Positions 25,148-37,180 of a stretch of DNA of 64,000 nucleotides are shown here, piece after piece. The stretch is taken from the NCBI GenBank assembly GCA_029531795.1, contig JAPEIS010000002.1, positions 1,860,001 through 1,924,000 of the forward strand. Reading direction: 5' to 3'. The stretch comes from Sclerotinia nivalis (Eukaryota > Ascomycota > Leotiomycetes > Helotiales > Sclerotiniaceae). The notes beneath the pieces are model-generated. The model was not told the origin of the DNA and did no database searches. It saw only the letters and a list, made by a program, of their open reading frames with translations. The first letter of the stretch is position 1; each line of letters opens with the position of its first letter. Position numbers and translations under genes: made by a program.

Positions 25148-26348
25148 TGCGTGATGATGGGATAGAATGGAGCTGGGAGGAATGGATGGGAAAGGTAAAG
25201 TATGAAGCTATGAGAGAAAGACCTTCATTGCATTTCTGTATTTTCAATGTGAGATATCTAGTAGCTTGAAGCGTATTGCCCAATAAAGTATTTCCAATGG
25301 TAATGATATACTTACTTACTGAATATTGTAGGAGTTATTAAATACTAGCATTAGTTTATTTATGAAGTGGTTGATTTTTGTTTATATAGTGAAGAATGAA
25401 TAGAGTGAATAGAGTAAGTATGTAATATTCTCATAATATAGTCTTGTCAATCCTATTCATCCCATCATGAGTAATTCACAACGGAGAAAGAGATCCAAAT
25501 TCAGATTCCGATCCAGATACAAACCTCCATCTCAAATGAAGCAAAGAAACGCGAACCTCAAGCCCATCTACAAATTCCCCAAAACAAATATATTTAGTAT
25601 GTATGAACCATATTTTAACACCTAGAGCAAAATTGTCCAACCAGATTGGGTAGATACATACCAGCATACCAGCATACGGAGTACAAAATACCAACCTCAA
25701 CCAACGGAAATGAAGATGAAAACACGGATATGCGATTAGAGTACGAATGCAAAGACGGCTGTGCATTAGCCCATCGCGGCCCTCTATCCGGCTATAGCCA
25801 AGACGGTTTTCCGGATACCGGATATGCGGAAATTTTTAACACAAGTCCAGACAAAAGAAATGTAACATATTATGCGTTTGCCGGATATGGGTTGTTTGAT
25901 TATGAAGTATTGGGTTGATTGAGTATGAATTGGAGGAAAATAATATGTGGTCCGCGGTTGTTCTTGGGACCAAGGGTAGAGGCCTAGTTATGATGGCTGC
26001 ATGGGTTTTTTGATGCAAAAGATCACCTGGGAAACAAATATGGAGGCGTAAATATCACATGTAGCACATATTGGTACCACTTGGAGATCTAGATGTATCA
26101 CGGAGTAAGAAAGATGAGGAGGGGTTTCCATACTCCATCTGCTCTCATCTTATTCATTTCTAGCAGGTTGAATATATGCTGCTTTTCTGCACTCAAGATT
26201 CAAGCACCAGACAGGAAACGAAAGATACCAGGCCATAAACTTTGTGTGAATTGGTATATCCTTATATCCATAAACGCCTCGACGCCATACGCTATGCATG
26301 TACATAAAACAGGGATCGAAAGATCCTGTCGCCCACTTCCCATGATCT
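25148..26348. other. Intergenic with one orphan open frame
   Basis: The plus frame to 25918 (from about 25646) encodes about 90 residues ending LFDYEVLG, with a cysteine-bearing stretch (YECKDGCALAHRG). It has no ATG near its start. A plausible acceptor lies just upstream (CCAACCAG, 25635-25642), and a possible donor exon begins at ATG 25467, but the phases I tested hit stops. It may be a remnant or an exon of a gene I could not rebuild. The rest is UTR of neighbouring genes. Confidence 0.3.
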
Positions 26349-27051
26349 CTAAAACGGTTTCGCAACCTTTCTACTCTCACTCGCTCCCGTTTCCGGATCT
26401 TTATATTCCTTCCAACTAACCGGATACATCGCATTACCCGCCTCACTTGTTGCCATAATAACGCCCAACTCATTTCTCGCCGTACTAAGGTAATAATTCG
26501 ATTGATCACCCAATGAAATCTGGCATCATTGTACCATTAGCATCCACTTCATCTCTATAAATAGACATTTCATAAACGAGAAAGAAACTCACCACTACAG
26601 CCCTCACAATATCCCCCGGTCTAAAACTCTCAAAAATCTTAACCTTATCTTTCTCCGTAGCCCTTACATCCTGCACTCTAATCAAACCCTGCCATTCCCC
26701 ATCCAAAACGGTCTCTCCTACAACCAATATCGCCACTGTCGCTTGTCGCGGCGTGATTCTCGTAACTCGGCATAAAACCGCGCTATTCACCTCAGGTATA
26801 ATCTCCGCCTTGTCTCCCGTAACAGTAGCTCTTTCAATAGAGATAGTAGAGAGGGCCGTGGGTGCCGCAGGCGTAATCTTCGTGGCTCGTTTTTGCGGAT
26901 AGCTGGGTTTGGGCGGTGCTACTGTTTTGATGGGTCCGAGGATGGAGGCATAGAGATTCGAGGAATGGATGTGTGTACCGGGACCTGGAAGATATTCACT
27001 ACTGGGACCAAGCAGCTGGCCAGGAACGGCTACGAGTGGAATTTGTGACAT
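26349..27051 (-). CDS. CSL4: Exosome complex subunit CSL4 (S1 RNA-binding cap protein)
   Basis: Two exons on the minus strand, 27051-26593 and 26519-26349, with a 73-bp intron (GTGAGT...CCAG), giving 209 aa. The N-terminal domain begins MSQIPLVAVPGQLLG with the characteristic PGTHIH block. A flexible region follows, then an S1 domain beginning near NSAVLCRVTRITPRQATVAI and continuing FRPGDIVRAVVISLGDQ across the intron, and the C-terminal YYLSTARNELGVI and GNAMYPVSW segments typical of CSL4. It is part of the RNA-exosome cap that guides RNA to the nucleolytic core in nucleus and cytoplasm. An in-frame extension upstream to 27246 is open, but the family start is at MSQIPL. Divergent from the dihydroxyacetone kinase gene, with start codons 513 bp apart. 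Confidence 0.93.
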
Positions 27052-27564
27052 TGCGATATGGTTGTTTATCTTAATGTGAGCGGAATCAATAGCTCGTGGC
27101 GGTGGATGGAAGCTTGAATTGAGCTTAGAACTTACTATGAAATTGGGGTTCTTCAGTGTTCGGAAAAAGATTTTGGTGCCCCCACGGTTTTGCCGGCTTA
27201 AGCCCCCACGAAAGGATTTGTCCCTCTCGCGGATCCCTGCATCCACCCCGCATTAACATGAATGCCCCGCTTCCAGCTTGTTGATCTCCTTGACCAACGG
27301 TTAAACATTGCAGTGATGTGATGAAAAAGTATGCATATTTAATCCGCCTTGGTTAGAGTCATTCGCCCCTTCTATTCTTTTTCTTTCCTCCAATTTCTTA
27401 TACTTCTACTTCCTAATATCTACTGTATATAGGGATTCACTCGACAACTCTCCTACTTCTACTCTACAACTTTCCCACTACTATTCTATCACTACTCTCA
27501 TCTCACTCTGCATCCTTCTCTCCTACATAAAACCTATCAACTATCTGTAATTACGATATAAACA
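27052..27564. promoter_or_regulatory. Shared upstream region of CSL4 and DAK
   Basis: A 513-bp divergent intergenic region. The DAK side (27360-27560) is strongly pyrimidine-rich on the plus strand (TTCTATTCTTTTTCTTTCCTCC and similar runs), as in many fungal leaders of highly expressed genes. No TATA box is obvious. Whether the two genes are co-regulated cannot be told from sequence. Confidence 0.45.
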
Positions 27565-29386
27565 ATGGCAGCAAAACATTTTGTCAATGATCCCACTCTC
27601 TTGGTGAATTCCGCTCTCCATGCCCTCACTCTCACCAATCCCTCCGTGGCCCTCGACGAAGAAAACAAAATTATCTACAGACGACCCGGCCATGCTTCTC
27701 AAGTATCTATAATATCTGGTGGAGGAAGTGGACATGAACCTAGTTTCGGAGCATTCGTCGGTGATGGATTACTGGCAGCATCTGTTGCAGGTACTATATT
27801 TGCTTCACCGAGTGCCGAGCAAATTCGCAGATGTGTAATGTCAAGAGTTGATACCGAGAAGGGAATCTTGGTTACGGTTATGAATTATACAGGAGATGTG
27901 TTGAATTTCGGTATGGCAGTTGAGAAAGCAAAGGCTGCAGGACTAAAGGTCGAGATGCTAGTAGTTGGAGATGATGTTGGAGTTGGTCGTGAGAAGGCTG
28001 GAAAGGTTGGCAGAAGAGGTATTGCTGGCACAGTACTGGTGCACAAGATCACAGGAGCATTGGCAGCCACTGGCGCTAGCCTGGAGGATGTTTATAAGGT
28101 TGGGAAACTAACCGCAGATAACATTGCAAGTGTGGGAGCTTCCCTTGACCATGTTCATGTTCCAGGTCGAGCACCTCCAAATCCAAATTCCGAGGAAAGT
28201 CTCGCTTTTGAAGAGGTCGAGATTGGAATGGGAATTCACAATGAGCCTGGTAGTGGTAGAGCCAAGGTTGATCTACCGGAACTTGTCAAAAGAATGCTTA
28301 CGCAATTATTGGATTCGAAAGACAAGGACCGAGCATTCTTGAATGTCAACTCGAATGAAGTCGTACTTTTAGTCAACAATCTTGGAGGTGTTAGCGTGCT
28401 GGAGTTAGGTGGTATTACAGCAGAAGTTGCTGGTCAGCTTGAAAAGTCCTATAACATCAAGCCGGTCAGAATTCTTGCTGGAACTTATATGACAAGTTTG
28501 AATGGTCTTGGATTTAGTATATCACTTCTCAATGTTGTCAATACGAATATTGGCGGACCTAGTATGTTACAGTTGTTGGATGCATCGACTGAGGCGACTG
28601 GATGGGCGGCCCCTATCAGAAAGGAAACATGGGAGGCTAAATCTACAGCAACTAGAATCGGCTCCGCTGGTGCTGAAGAAGAGGTTAAACCTAGCGATTT
28701 GAAATTGGACCCGCAAACAACAAAGACGGCTTTAATAGCTGGACTCCAAAGAATGATTGCCGCTGAACCTGATGTCACTCGATTTGATACGGTTGTTGGG
28801 GATGGAGATTGCGGCATTGGCCTCAAGAGAGGAGCTGAAGGTAAGTGTTCCAATTTAATGATTCTACAGCGAGCTTATGAAGTGTGCAGCTGTGCTCTCA
28901 ACGATCTCGAAAGAGAACTTATCCGGTGATGCTATTGTCGACCTTGCAAAAATCGTTCAAGTAGTCGAAAATAGTATGGATGGTACCTCTGGAGCTCTCT
29001 ATGCTATCTTCCTAAATTCCCTCTTAGCTGCTCTCCGCGAAACTGCTTTTGCCGGACAAGCAACACCAGAATTTTGGGCAAAGGCATTGCAATCCGCTTC
29101 CGAAGCCCTTGCAAGGTATACACCAGCCAAGCCCGGAGACCGTACTCTAGTAGACGCCTTACATCCATTCGTTGAGACCTTAAACAAGACAGGAGATATT
29201 AAGAAAGCAGCTGAAGCATCCAGGAAAGGTGCTGAGGGTACAATAGGAATGAAGGCTAGTTTAGGAAGAACTGTGTATATTGGCGGTACTGGTTTCGAAC
29301 AGGTTCCGGATCCTGGAGCTTGGGGATTGAGTGAGTTCTTCCTGGGGCTCGCTGGGCTTGGAGATTCGGATTATGAATTGGTTTGA
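27565..29386 (+). CDS. DAK1: Dihydroxyacetone kinase (DhaK-DhaL fusion)
   Basis: Two exons, 27565-28840 and 28890-29386 (49-bp intron, GTAAGT...GTGCAG), giving 590 aa, the usual size of ATP-dependent fungal enzymes. The DhaK domain (about 1-345) has the substrate loop SGGGSGHEPSFG (51-62) and the His that binds dihydroxyacetone covalently (GMGIHNEPG, His225). The DhaL domain (about 385-590) has the Mg-ATP motif VVGDGDCG (410-417) with its clustered Asp residues. It also has DGTSGALYAIF and the GAEGTIGMKASLGRT block. The enzyme phosphorylates dihydroxyacetone (and glyceraldehyde) in the cytosol, feeding glycerol and methanol-type carbon into glycolysis and detoxifying dihydroxyacetone. The intron falls within the DhaL domain just after the Asp motif. 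All key residues are intact. Confidence 0.96.
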
Positions 29387-29996
29387 GGTGATTCAAAGTT
29401 TTATGCCTTGCTAGTAACGTAGCGCTTAATCAACATGCATAATGGAACTTATACTTTAGAGATGTGTCTGTATTTGGAATGTCAGTTTGATCTGGAAACC
29501 ATGTGATTTTGAACAGGTAGCAAGAAATCAAAAGCATTCAGGAAAAAATTAGAGTTGTTTTTTTTGGTCTTCAAGGTACGTAAATACCATTAAGGGTTAA
29601 AAAGCTATGATTTGTTCATCACAATTCTGGAAGTGGAAGACAAAATAGAAGAGAGAAACATAGTAGACTAACCTTCGAGAGATGATCGACTAGTGATATT
29701 CATATCACAATATCAAGTCACCAGCAATGTATCCCATCTGAAATTTAAAGAGAGTTTCTTTCTCATCTAACATTCTTATTCTCCATAAAATTGGTTCCCT
29801 ATTTAGCATGAACTTTCTCATGCGTGCATTGAATTCATAGCTATAAGCTGATTTGGTATGCGCGTTGATCTTGACAACGCCCGAAGCTATCACATTTATT
29901 TCCTCCACAGATCCTGTCCGGTGTTTTTTGATATTTATCCTTAGCTGATCCCCTCTTCTATCCATCCATATATCGTGAGATTCGAATGTCGACCGT
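29387..29996. other. Convergent intergenic region (3' ends of DAK and SmD2)
   Basis: DAK and the SmD2 gene converge here. The minus frame 29705-29965 is open for 86 codons, but it lies directly downstream of the SmD2 stop and has no recognisable content, so I treat it as 3' UTR or spacer. Confidence 0.5.
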
Positions 29997-30622
29997 TCAG
30001 CTTAGAAGGACTAGAATGACGGAATCTCCTCTTAAGAACCTGGAAGAATCGAATCGTATTAGCGGTGTTCCCCATGCTCTCTTCCATCAACTTATACGTG
30101 GTATCATTTATGGTTTCCACTCGTAGTTTCTCGTCCAACTCTGATCTCACCATCCGCGCAATGTCCAAGTGACAATCCAAGTACGGAATACTCACATCTT
30201 ACTGATAAATCTATCCTTATTGACTGGTCTTCCTTTTCCGCCACCGCTCAACCTTGGCGTCTCAGTCCACATCTCCTTCACATTCTCCAACACCATATTG
30301 CAATGACGATCAAAAGCCTTGACGCGCGCAAGTAATTTTCGATTGTTACGGCAGGAAATCAATACTTGTCCATGAGAGCGGACAGCAGCTTGAAGAAGGG
30401 AGAGGGGACCGGATGTGAATTCATGTTCTTCGATTTGGGCGACCTCGAACTCGCTGATGAAGGTTAGCTTGATAAGCCTGGTGCATAGTTAGAGAGAGGT
30501 GCTGGACATACGTGAGCTCATTGCGAGGCTTGGCGAGAAGTTCTCTGGAGAAGAAGTTAGTATGTGCAGAGATAGTCTAGATAAGTACAGGATTCTTACT
30601 GTATCTTTGCTGCATCCGCCAT
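29997..30622 (-). CDS. SMD2: Small nuclear ribonucleoprotein Sm D2
   Basis: Four exons on the minus strand: 30622-30600, 30544-30512, 30453-30196 and 30039-29997, giving 118 aa, the typical length. The first two exons are only 23 and 33 bp. The joined start reads [20 protein letters not shown], then [19 protein letters not shown]. Sm1 motif: [28 protein letters not shown] with the Asn/His RNA-contact positions. Sm2 motif: [14 protein letters not shown] at the end. SmD2 is one of seven proteins of the heteroheptameric ring on the U1, U2, U4 and U5 snRNAs; it assembles in the cytoplasm and works in the spliceosome. Exon 3 has a very close branch-acceptor pair (CTAAC CTTCATCAG). Divergent from the HIBCH gene; start codons are 322 bp apart. 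Confidence 0.95.
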
Positions 30623-30944
30623 GATTAAAATGTTAATTTCGTAGATTAATAAATCAATAACTTCATCAATAATCTATGTCGTCAAAGTTTCCAGGCACCA
30701 AAAATTCCCATCGCGGTCGCGAGCTCCAAGAATAGCTTAGCGTAAAACCTTAAATCTGCCCGGGCTGGATTTTGCGCGGGACAAAAATAACCGACCAGAC
30801 TTTACTTCCGAGGTCCAGAGAACTTTACTTTCTCCGCGTTCTTTTAAAGCGCGGCGGTGTGATCCTTCTTTCTTGATGTTCAGAGTATATTTGGGTTGTA
30901 GAGCTGGAGCGGCAGTTCGCTCTTGTGGCTCAAGATTTCCAATT

Positions 30945-32523
30945 ATGCCTTTGAGAGCCAAGGTTACCAATCCTGCATTTGCGGGGAGAGCACAGGTTTG
31001 GGGAATTTTTCTTGATGTTTACGAGTGAATGCTAATATCTATTATAGATGGGGATGGCTTCCGATGCTCCTTCATATGCCCAGGCCAAAGCTATCAAGGA
31101 ACTGGAAGGTGACGAAAAGGAAGATGTGCTATTCAATACCTTATATGGGGTGAGAACGATCGAGCTCAACAGACCTGCAAAGTTACATTCCCTCAATGGA
31201 TCGATGATTCGAAAAATTGTACCAAGACTGCAAGAATGGTCGAAATCGGACATGGCGAATGTGATCATTATCAAAGGATCTGGACCCAAGGCTTTCTGTG
31301 CCGGTGGAGATGTGGTAGCGCTTGCTAAGGATAATACCCAAGGACCAGAAGGACAAGCCCGGTCTACAGACTACTTTGCTCTCGAATATAAGCTCGATCA
31401 CCTTATTGCAACTTATCAAAAACCCTACATCGCTTTTATGGACGGAGTTACGATGGGTGGTGGTGTTGGACTGAGTATACATGCTCCATTTCGAATAGCT
31501 ACTGAAAGGACGGTGTTCGCTATGCCTGAAACTACTATAGGCTTCTTTCCAGATGTTGGAGCTTCATTCTTTTTACCTAGGATGGCTGGATCTGTTGGAA
31601 CTTACCTCGCGCTGACTAGTGAGCGACTGAAGGGAGTCAATGCCTTTTATTCTGGAATTGCAACACATTATATCCATTCGACTTCTTTACCGAGTTTGGA
31701 GAAGCGTTTGGCGGAATTACGATTTAAGGATTTCGAAAACTTAGAGCAAAGAGCACAATTGATCAATAGCACTATTGAGGAATACTGCACAGGTCTGCCT
31801 CATGATGAGCCAATGCTCATCAGTGGCGAATTGCGAAAGGCTATCGATCGTCACTTCAGTAAATCAAGCGTTTCCGAAATTATTGCTGGTCTAAAAACCG
31901 AGCATGCTCTCCTGGAGGCCGAAGCGGCAGATGCGGCAGCGGCGGCGGCGCAATACGGTCTGGAGGCCCCGGAAAACCCAATTAAGGGATGGATTGAAAA
32001 GACTCTTGCTACCTTGCACCAACGATCACCTACGAGTGTTCATGTAGCACTACGCCAAATGCGCATTGGCAAAGATTGGTCGATTACCGAGACTTTCCAA
32101 AGAGAATACCAAATTGCCGCTAAATTTATGCGTCATCCGGATTTCACGGAAGGCATACATTCACTGCTTGTCCGCAAGGATAACTCTCCCCAATGGCAGC
32201 CAAAAACCTTGGAAGACATCAGCCCAGAGGACAAAATTGCAGACCCATTCTTTCAAGTTGAAGGATCACAGCGGATAAAACTACTCAGCGATCGCGATTA
32301 CCATGAATATCCATTTAAGTTTGGAGTTCCAAGAGAAAATGAAGTCGAGAAGGTAGTGAGGGAAGGCGGAAAGTCGATGTTCCAAGTTGTCAATCACTTC
32401 CTTCAGGCGACGGAAGGAAAACAGGGTGTAAAGGAAGTGGTGGCGGAGATCATCGAAAGAAAAACAACGAAGAATGAACTAGGACATCTTGTATGGGAGC
32501 AAGAGCAAGTTCTCGAGTCCTAA
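30945..32523 (+). CDS. 3-hydroxyisobutyryl-CoA hydrolase, mitochondrial
   Basis: Two exons, 30945-30995 and 31048-32523, giving 508 aa. Exon 1 supplies the basic start MPLRAKVTNPAFAGRAQ, plausible as a mitochondrial targeting sequence; without it the ORF would begin in an intron-flanked ATG. Crotonase-fold landmarks: HSLNGSMI (CoA pocket), FCAGGDV at about 100-106 (oxyanion hole), MGGGVGLSIHAPFRIATE at about 153-170, and MPETTIGFFPDVGASFFLPR with catalytic Glu178 and Asp186. A long C-terminal helical region (to 508) is usual for HIBCH. The enzyme releases 3-hydroxyisobutyrate from its CoA ester in valine breakdown. An Ala-rich tract lies near 31,925-31,955. Ehd3-like yeast proteins with this fold are also reported with mitoribosomes. 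Confidence 0.93.
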
Positions 32524-33458
32524 ATCCTCACAGTGAGAGCTTTTATTAAGTCATGTACATGTTTTTAATGTATGATATGGGTATTTGTGCAATGATGGGA
32601 AGGATAAAAGCCATCGCCTAACGTAAAATTATTCTGTGATGTCCATAAATTATTAGCGGTCGCATGAAAAAAGAAATGCGAATGAAATGTTAAAATCTCA
32701 TTGGAAGATATTATCATGTGATTGAGGCTGTCGGATCGAAATAGGGGCTGAGTCATTGATTCATTGATTAGGCGGGACATCAAAAGATTCGTCTCTAGCC
32801 GAAAAGTATATAAAGCTATAGATATCCCCCGAATACTTGAACGTCGAAACATTTACTCAAATAACTTGTGTTCTTGATCTGGCTGATGGTGCTGCCTTTC
32901 GATACTGACGCAATTCTCATTTCTATATTTGATCTTTCGCCGCTTATTGGTCGATAGCCGAATCGACAGCCTTGCGCTAGAATGCACACTACGAGGCTAG
33001 GATATCCTTGCTAGTTTATTGTTCAATTATTCACGACATCTAGATTGGAAAGAGGGTACAATTCAATAGGTACCTTCAAACCTTCATTCAAGATACCCAT
33101 ATATTCACAATCAATTACTTCATATCTACTTGAATAACCTCCACAAATCGAAGAAATCAAGAACTCCTGCCGACAATTTTGGAATTTCAGCTTTTTACAT
33201 ATAACAAAGATCAAATTAAGAGTTACTGGTTCTCTTGTTAGCGCCAACTTCATAAAGTTCTCAACGCGTAAACAGCGGTAGCGGTACACGTTTGGACGCG
33301 AAATTTACCTTAGGGCCACCAAAATTCCTCACGTTTTCATTACAACCTTTAATGGATGATTTTATACCAATCTCGACAGTCTTAATTGATCAGATTCAAC
33401 CACGATTCAATACTTTAGGACTTTAGGAGCCAGGTATTGAAGCTGAGGAAAGTTCACC
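32524..33458. other. Intergenic region
   Basis: No gene recognised. Minus-strand frames of about 90 codons (32565-32852, 33023-33289) lack start context and known content. The final 150 bp is the leader of the GATA-type gene. Confidence 0.45.
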
Positions 33459-36400
33459 ATGTCGTCTCCGGCAGGGGTACCAATGGGAAATCCTCAATTA
33501 CAAAATCAACCACCTCAAGCTCCTCCGCCAGCAAATAACAATGATTCTGGTGACAATGGGATGATGGTTAGACCAATGAGACGTAGGTACATTGCTATAG
33601 AGCTTTAAATTGATCACAGTGCTTACAGTAGGAAATCTCATAGTCAAGGTACTCTATACTTTCGATGATGAATGCAAAACCAATTGTTTGGCACGATGGC
33701 CACAAGTACTGCAAATTCAATCTATCGCTATGGACGAGAAGAATTCAATCGGTGTTATCGATCTTTACACATGTTTACAAGCAATTATCGAATGTAGTCC
33801 AGAACTGCTTCCTCGACCCGGACGAGATTTTACCGTTTATGCCTACGATTATTCTGAAGATGATAGTCCTCTGGTAGGACAAGGGATGCTTTCTCGGGCT
33901 TTGGCGATGCCTCCTACGCCAAATAACTCAATACATCAATCCCAAAAGCTCATTACTGGGCGAGTATGCAAGAATATCATGGGTTTATTTGCGAATGGAG
34001 TGAAGGAAACTTTGGAAGTCAAGCTTCGTCTGGTCCCACAAACAGTATCACCAATCGAGTATAGAAACACCATGGGAAATTCCAATCAAAACATGTCAAC
34101 ACCGAGATATGATCAGAAAGAATGGAATTCTCTATCAAAATCGCAGGAAAACGCCCCTCCTCAAATGTCGAATAGGACACCAACCCCGGCCGCCATGTCG
34201 AATAACAAAGGAACTACCATGGAAGTAGTCAATCAGCTTCTCAGCCCCAGCCTTCCACCGGTAAATCCTTATAATCAAACTTTACCCCCAGCACCTGCAA
34301 CCGTGCGTGAGGAACCAGTACCGATTGCTGCCAGAGACCATAAGATAGCTAGGCCCCCTTCTAGGACGACTGTCAAGAGGGGAAGACGTGGTCGCCCTCC
34401 GAAGAACCCACGCCCTGAAGTTGGAGGCAACACTTCTGGATATGAAGAAGGGACGGAGGGAGAAGATGGCCCCGCTCCGAAAAGAAGGGCGAAGATTACT
34501 CAGGCGGACTGGAGTAATAGGTCGGCATTTGGGTCAGGGTCTGACTCACTTCGAGTCACAGCAAGTACTGCAGGTTCTATACGTGCTTTCAGACCCCTAG
34601 CTCCGTCTGGCGGCTTAGCGGCAGGTAATCATTTACAGGAAATTCCTCGATCCCCCACCCCAGTACCAATCTTACCACAGCCAGTCAATCAGCACAGACC
34701 ACAGTCACAAAGCGGGCTCCGACAGGGGTCAAATCCTCAATTAGATATGCCTCAAGCGCACTCACCAGCCTATTCGCAATTAGAGCCTTCACTCCCTCCA
34801 GAAGATCGTCTCAGACTCTCCATTGAATCAGCCCACCCCTCACCGGAACACATTGCTAGTCCAGGATTTACACCTCAAGACATCGCGTCATCCCCACCAG
34901 TCTTACGAAATGCAACACCATCAATACGATCAAGTCCCCCTTGTCTTTCGAGTCCTTCATTGCCACCTATGCCTAGATTAGATTCCGGCTTCATGAGCGG
35001 TAACTTAGATGATCTCGACGACCTTTTCAGAGAAGATGATGAAATCTCACGCCCAATTGATGAAGAGGATATTGTGGTTGCAAAAAAGAGCACCAAACGA
35101 CGAGGTCCTCGCAAAACACAGCCTACGAATTCGAATCTTAATGGTGGATTCCATATCCAAGAAGAAACACCAGGCCCCATGGAACTGCTCCCTAAACGAA
35201 TGCTTCTCAGTGAACAGGTCAAACCAAAACCTTCCAAGGCAGCACAACCAAAATCTAGACGAAATAGTGACATGTCCGAAGATGGACAATCATTACCCCC
35301 CTTAAAGCCAGATACCCGTCCCAATTCTCGGCCGCCTTCTCAGGCTCAAACTGCTCCTAGTGTGGATCCACCACCACCGACCTTGCATCTACCCACTCCA
35401 CCAACCAGTGAGTTCACAAAGCAACCAATATCCCAAATGCATGTCCCTGCAGGACCTCCACCACCGCAACCTCGTCCAGCATCTGGAAACTTTTCTCGGA
35501 CCGCTTCCACTGGATCCATAGCTCTTCCGACTATTCCTGCGAATGAACCCATTCTTCCGCCTACCTTTCAGCGATCTCAGACCTGGTCTGAGAATCCACA
35601 TTATATGACTGAAGCTCCCAATGCACCTAGCCAAACAGAAGCCAAGAAAGCGTCTATTAAGCAGAAGTTGGAGAATGCCCTCAGAAATGGACAAATGCCT
35701 CAGTATTGTGAGAATTGTGGCGCCATAGAGACTCCAACTTGGCGCAGGGCATGGTCACAAGAATGTCAAGGTGCTCCAGGCTACCATGAATACTCTGAAG
35801 AAGCCGGAAGAGTAACAGCCATTAACATTCTCTCAAGAGATGATACCGGACTCCCCACTTCGTATCTCCTTATCAAAAAAGCCCTTGCTGCTGGTGAAGA
35901 TCAAAAACAGTACAAGGCATTCATTCTTTGCAATCGTAAGTTTACATAACGTTTGAGATATTCAGTCACTAATTATTTTAGCTTGTGGTATATGGATGTC
36001 GAAGTATAAGTCTCAACGTCCAGAAGCTAAGTGGGGCAAAGACCCGGATACAAAGAAAAAGCGACCCAAAGCTAAGGTTGCTGCTACTATGCCCACATCT
36101 GAAGCAAACTTCCCACCATCAGAGATCAATTTAACCCCATCAGAGGCCTTCTATCAACAACCTGTGGCTCCTTCTGGCACTGACCGTATGTCCCCCATTG
36201 ACCTCGACGGATTAAACTCTGCCGATCAGATACCTAATGGTCATGATCGTCCAAATGGAGTGCGCCGAGCAAACAGTCTCCGTCCTACTAAAAAGATGAA
36301 CGCAATGACCTCAGATTCAGCTTCCGCAGCACTGAGGAGGGCTTTACAATCTAGTCCAGCTAGGTGGACACATAACAGTCATGTTGAAGTAGGAGATGAG

Positions 36401-37180
36401 CCAGAAGGGGACACAACACGAAGAATTTTATTTCCATCACCACGTAAAGATTCATCCCCCAAAGTCCTAGGCGAAGTTACAGCGAATGTTGTTCAAATTG
36501 CTGTTGACATTCACAACGCCAAAGATGTAGTCAATGGAACGATGAACAAGGAGAATTGTTCGACTCCATTTGATCTAGAAGAGGAAGCTGAACTTATGAG
36601 ATTAATTGAGGAGCAATTTGCTCGACCAACCACGCCAGTTCAAAAAACCCCAGTCGCAAATCCATTCAAAACTCCAACTCGAGTAACTCCAAGCCATAGG
36701 CCCATTACTAGGAGTGTAACAAGATCTAGTCGCTCGGTAAAATCACCAAGCCATCTTTTGGCACCTCCTAAAACACCAAGCAAAACCCCTGGATCAAGTC
36801 GTCGAACACCTCGTGGCAACGCTATTTTCGAGTCACCATTTACTGCCCAATTGAACCAGCTTATGTCTGATAATCCCATCAACTCCCCCTCTCAACACCT
36901 CGATTTTAATCATTTACCTGATCTTCCTAACTTCGAAAATGGATCTTACAATCTTCAACAATACGATGAAGATTTCTTTTCAACAGATGTGCCGATGCCT
37001 TCTTCGCCACCACGAATTTTTCCCGGGTTTAATAATACTTCGGCGGGAGGACCTCTTGATTGGGATAATTTTGGTTTCGATTCTGTTCCTACACAAAATG
37101 AAAAAGAAAAGCAAAAGGAGAAAAATGTGGAGATCAAGCAGGAACCGACGGAGGAAGCAACGATAGATGAGACGGCCTGA
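33459..37180 (+). CDS. Spt21/Ams2-like GATA-type zinc-finger regulator
   Basis: Three exons, 33459-33582, 33629-35935 and 35982-37180, giving 1209 aa. After a Pro/Gln-rich start, residues about 42-150 (LIVKVLYTFDDE, NCLARWPQVLQIQ, IDLYTCLQAIIECSPELL, FTVYAYDYSEDDSPLVGQGMLS) match the Ams2/Spt21 N-terminal domain. An AT-hook (KRGRRGRPPK) lies near residue 290. The middle is disordered and Pro/Ser-rich. A GATA-like finger follows: CENCG with TPTWRR at 735-748 and LCNPCGIWM at 808-816, with 70 residues between the Cys pairs instead of the usual 17-20. The last intron splits the second pair. Ams2 and Spt21 activate histone gene transcription in S phase; that role here is inferred. Nuclear. The C-terminal third is unconserved with many TP/SP sites (possible CDK targets). 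Confidence 0.87.

Noticed and set aside
28485..28853. 122-codon minus-strand frame
   Set aside because: Lies antisense inside the dihydroxyacetone kinase coding region and has no family features.
29705..29965. 86-codon minus-strand frame after SmD2
   Set aside because: Starts at a non-ATG codon or in the 3' flank; no known content and no splice link to SmD2, whose stop precedes it.
34875..35324. 149-codon antisense frame in the GATA-type gene
   Set aside because: Mirror of a low-complexity Pro/Ser region; composition is explained by the sense gene.
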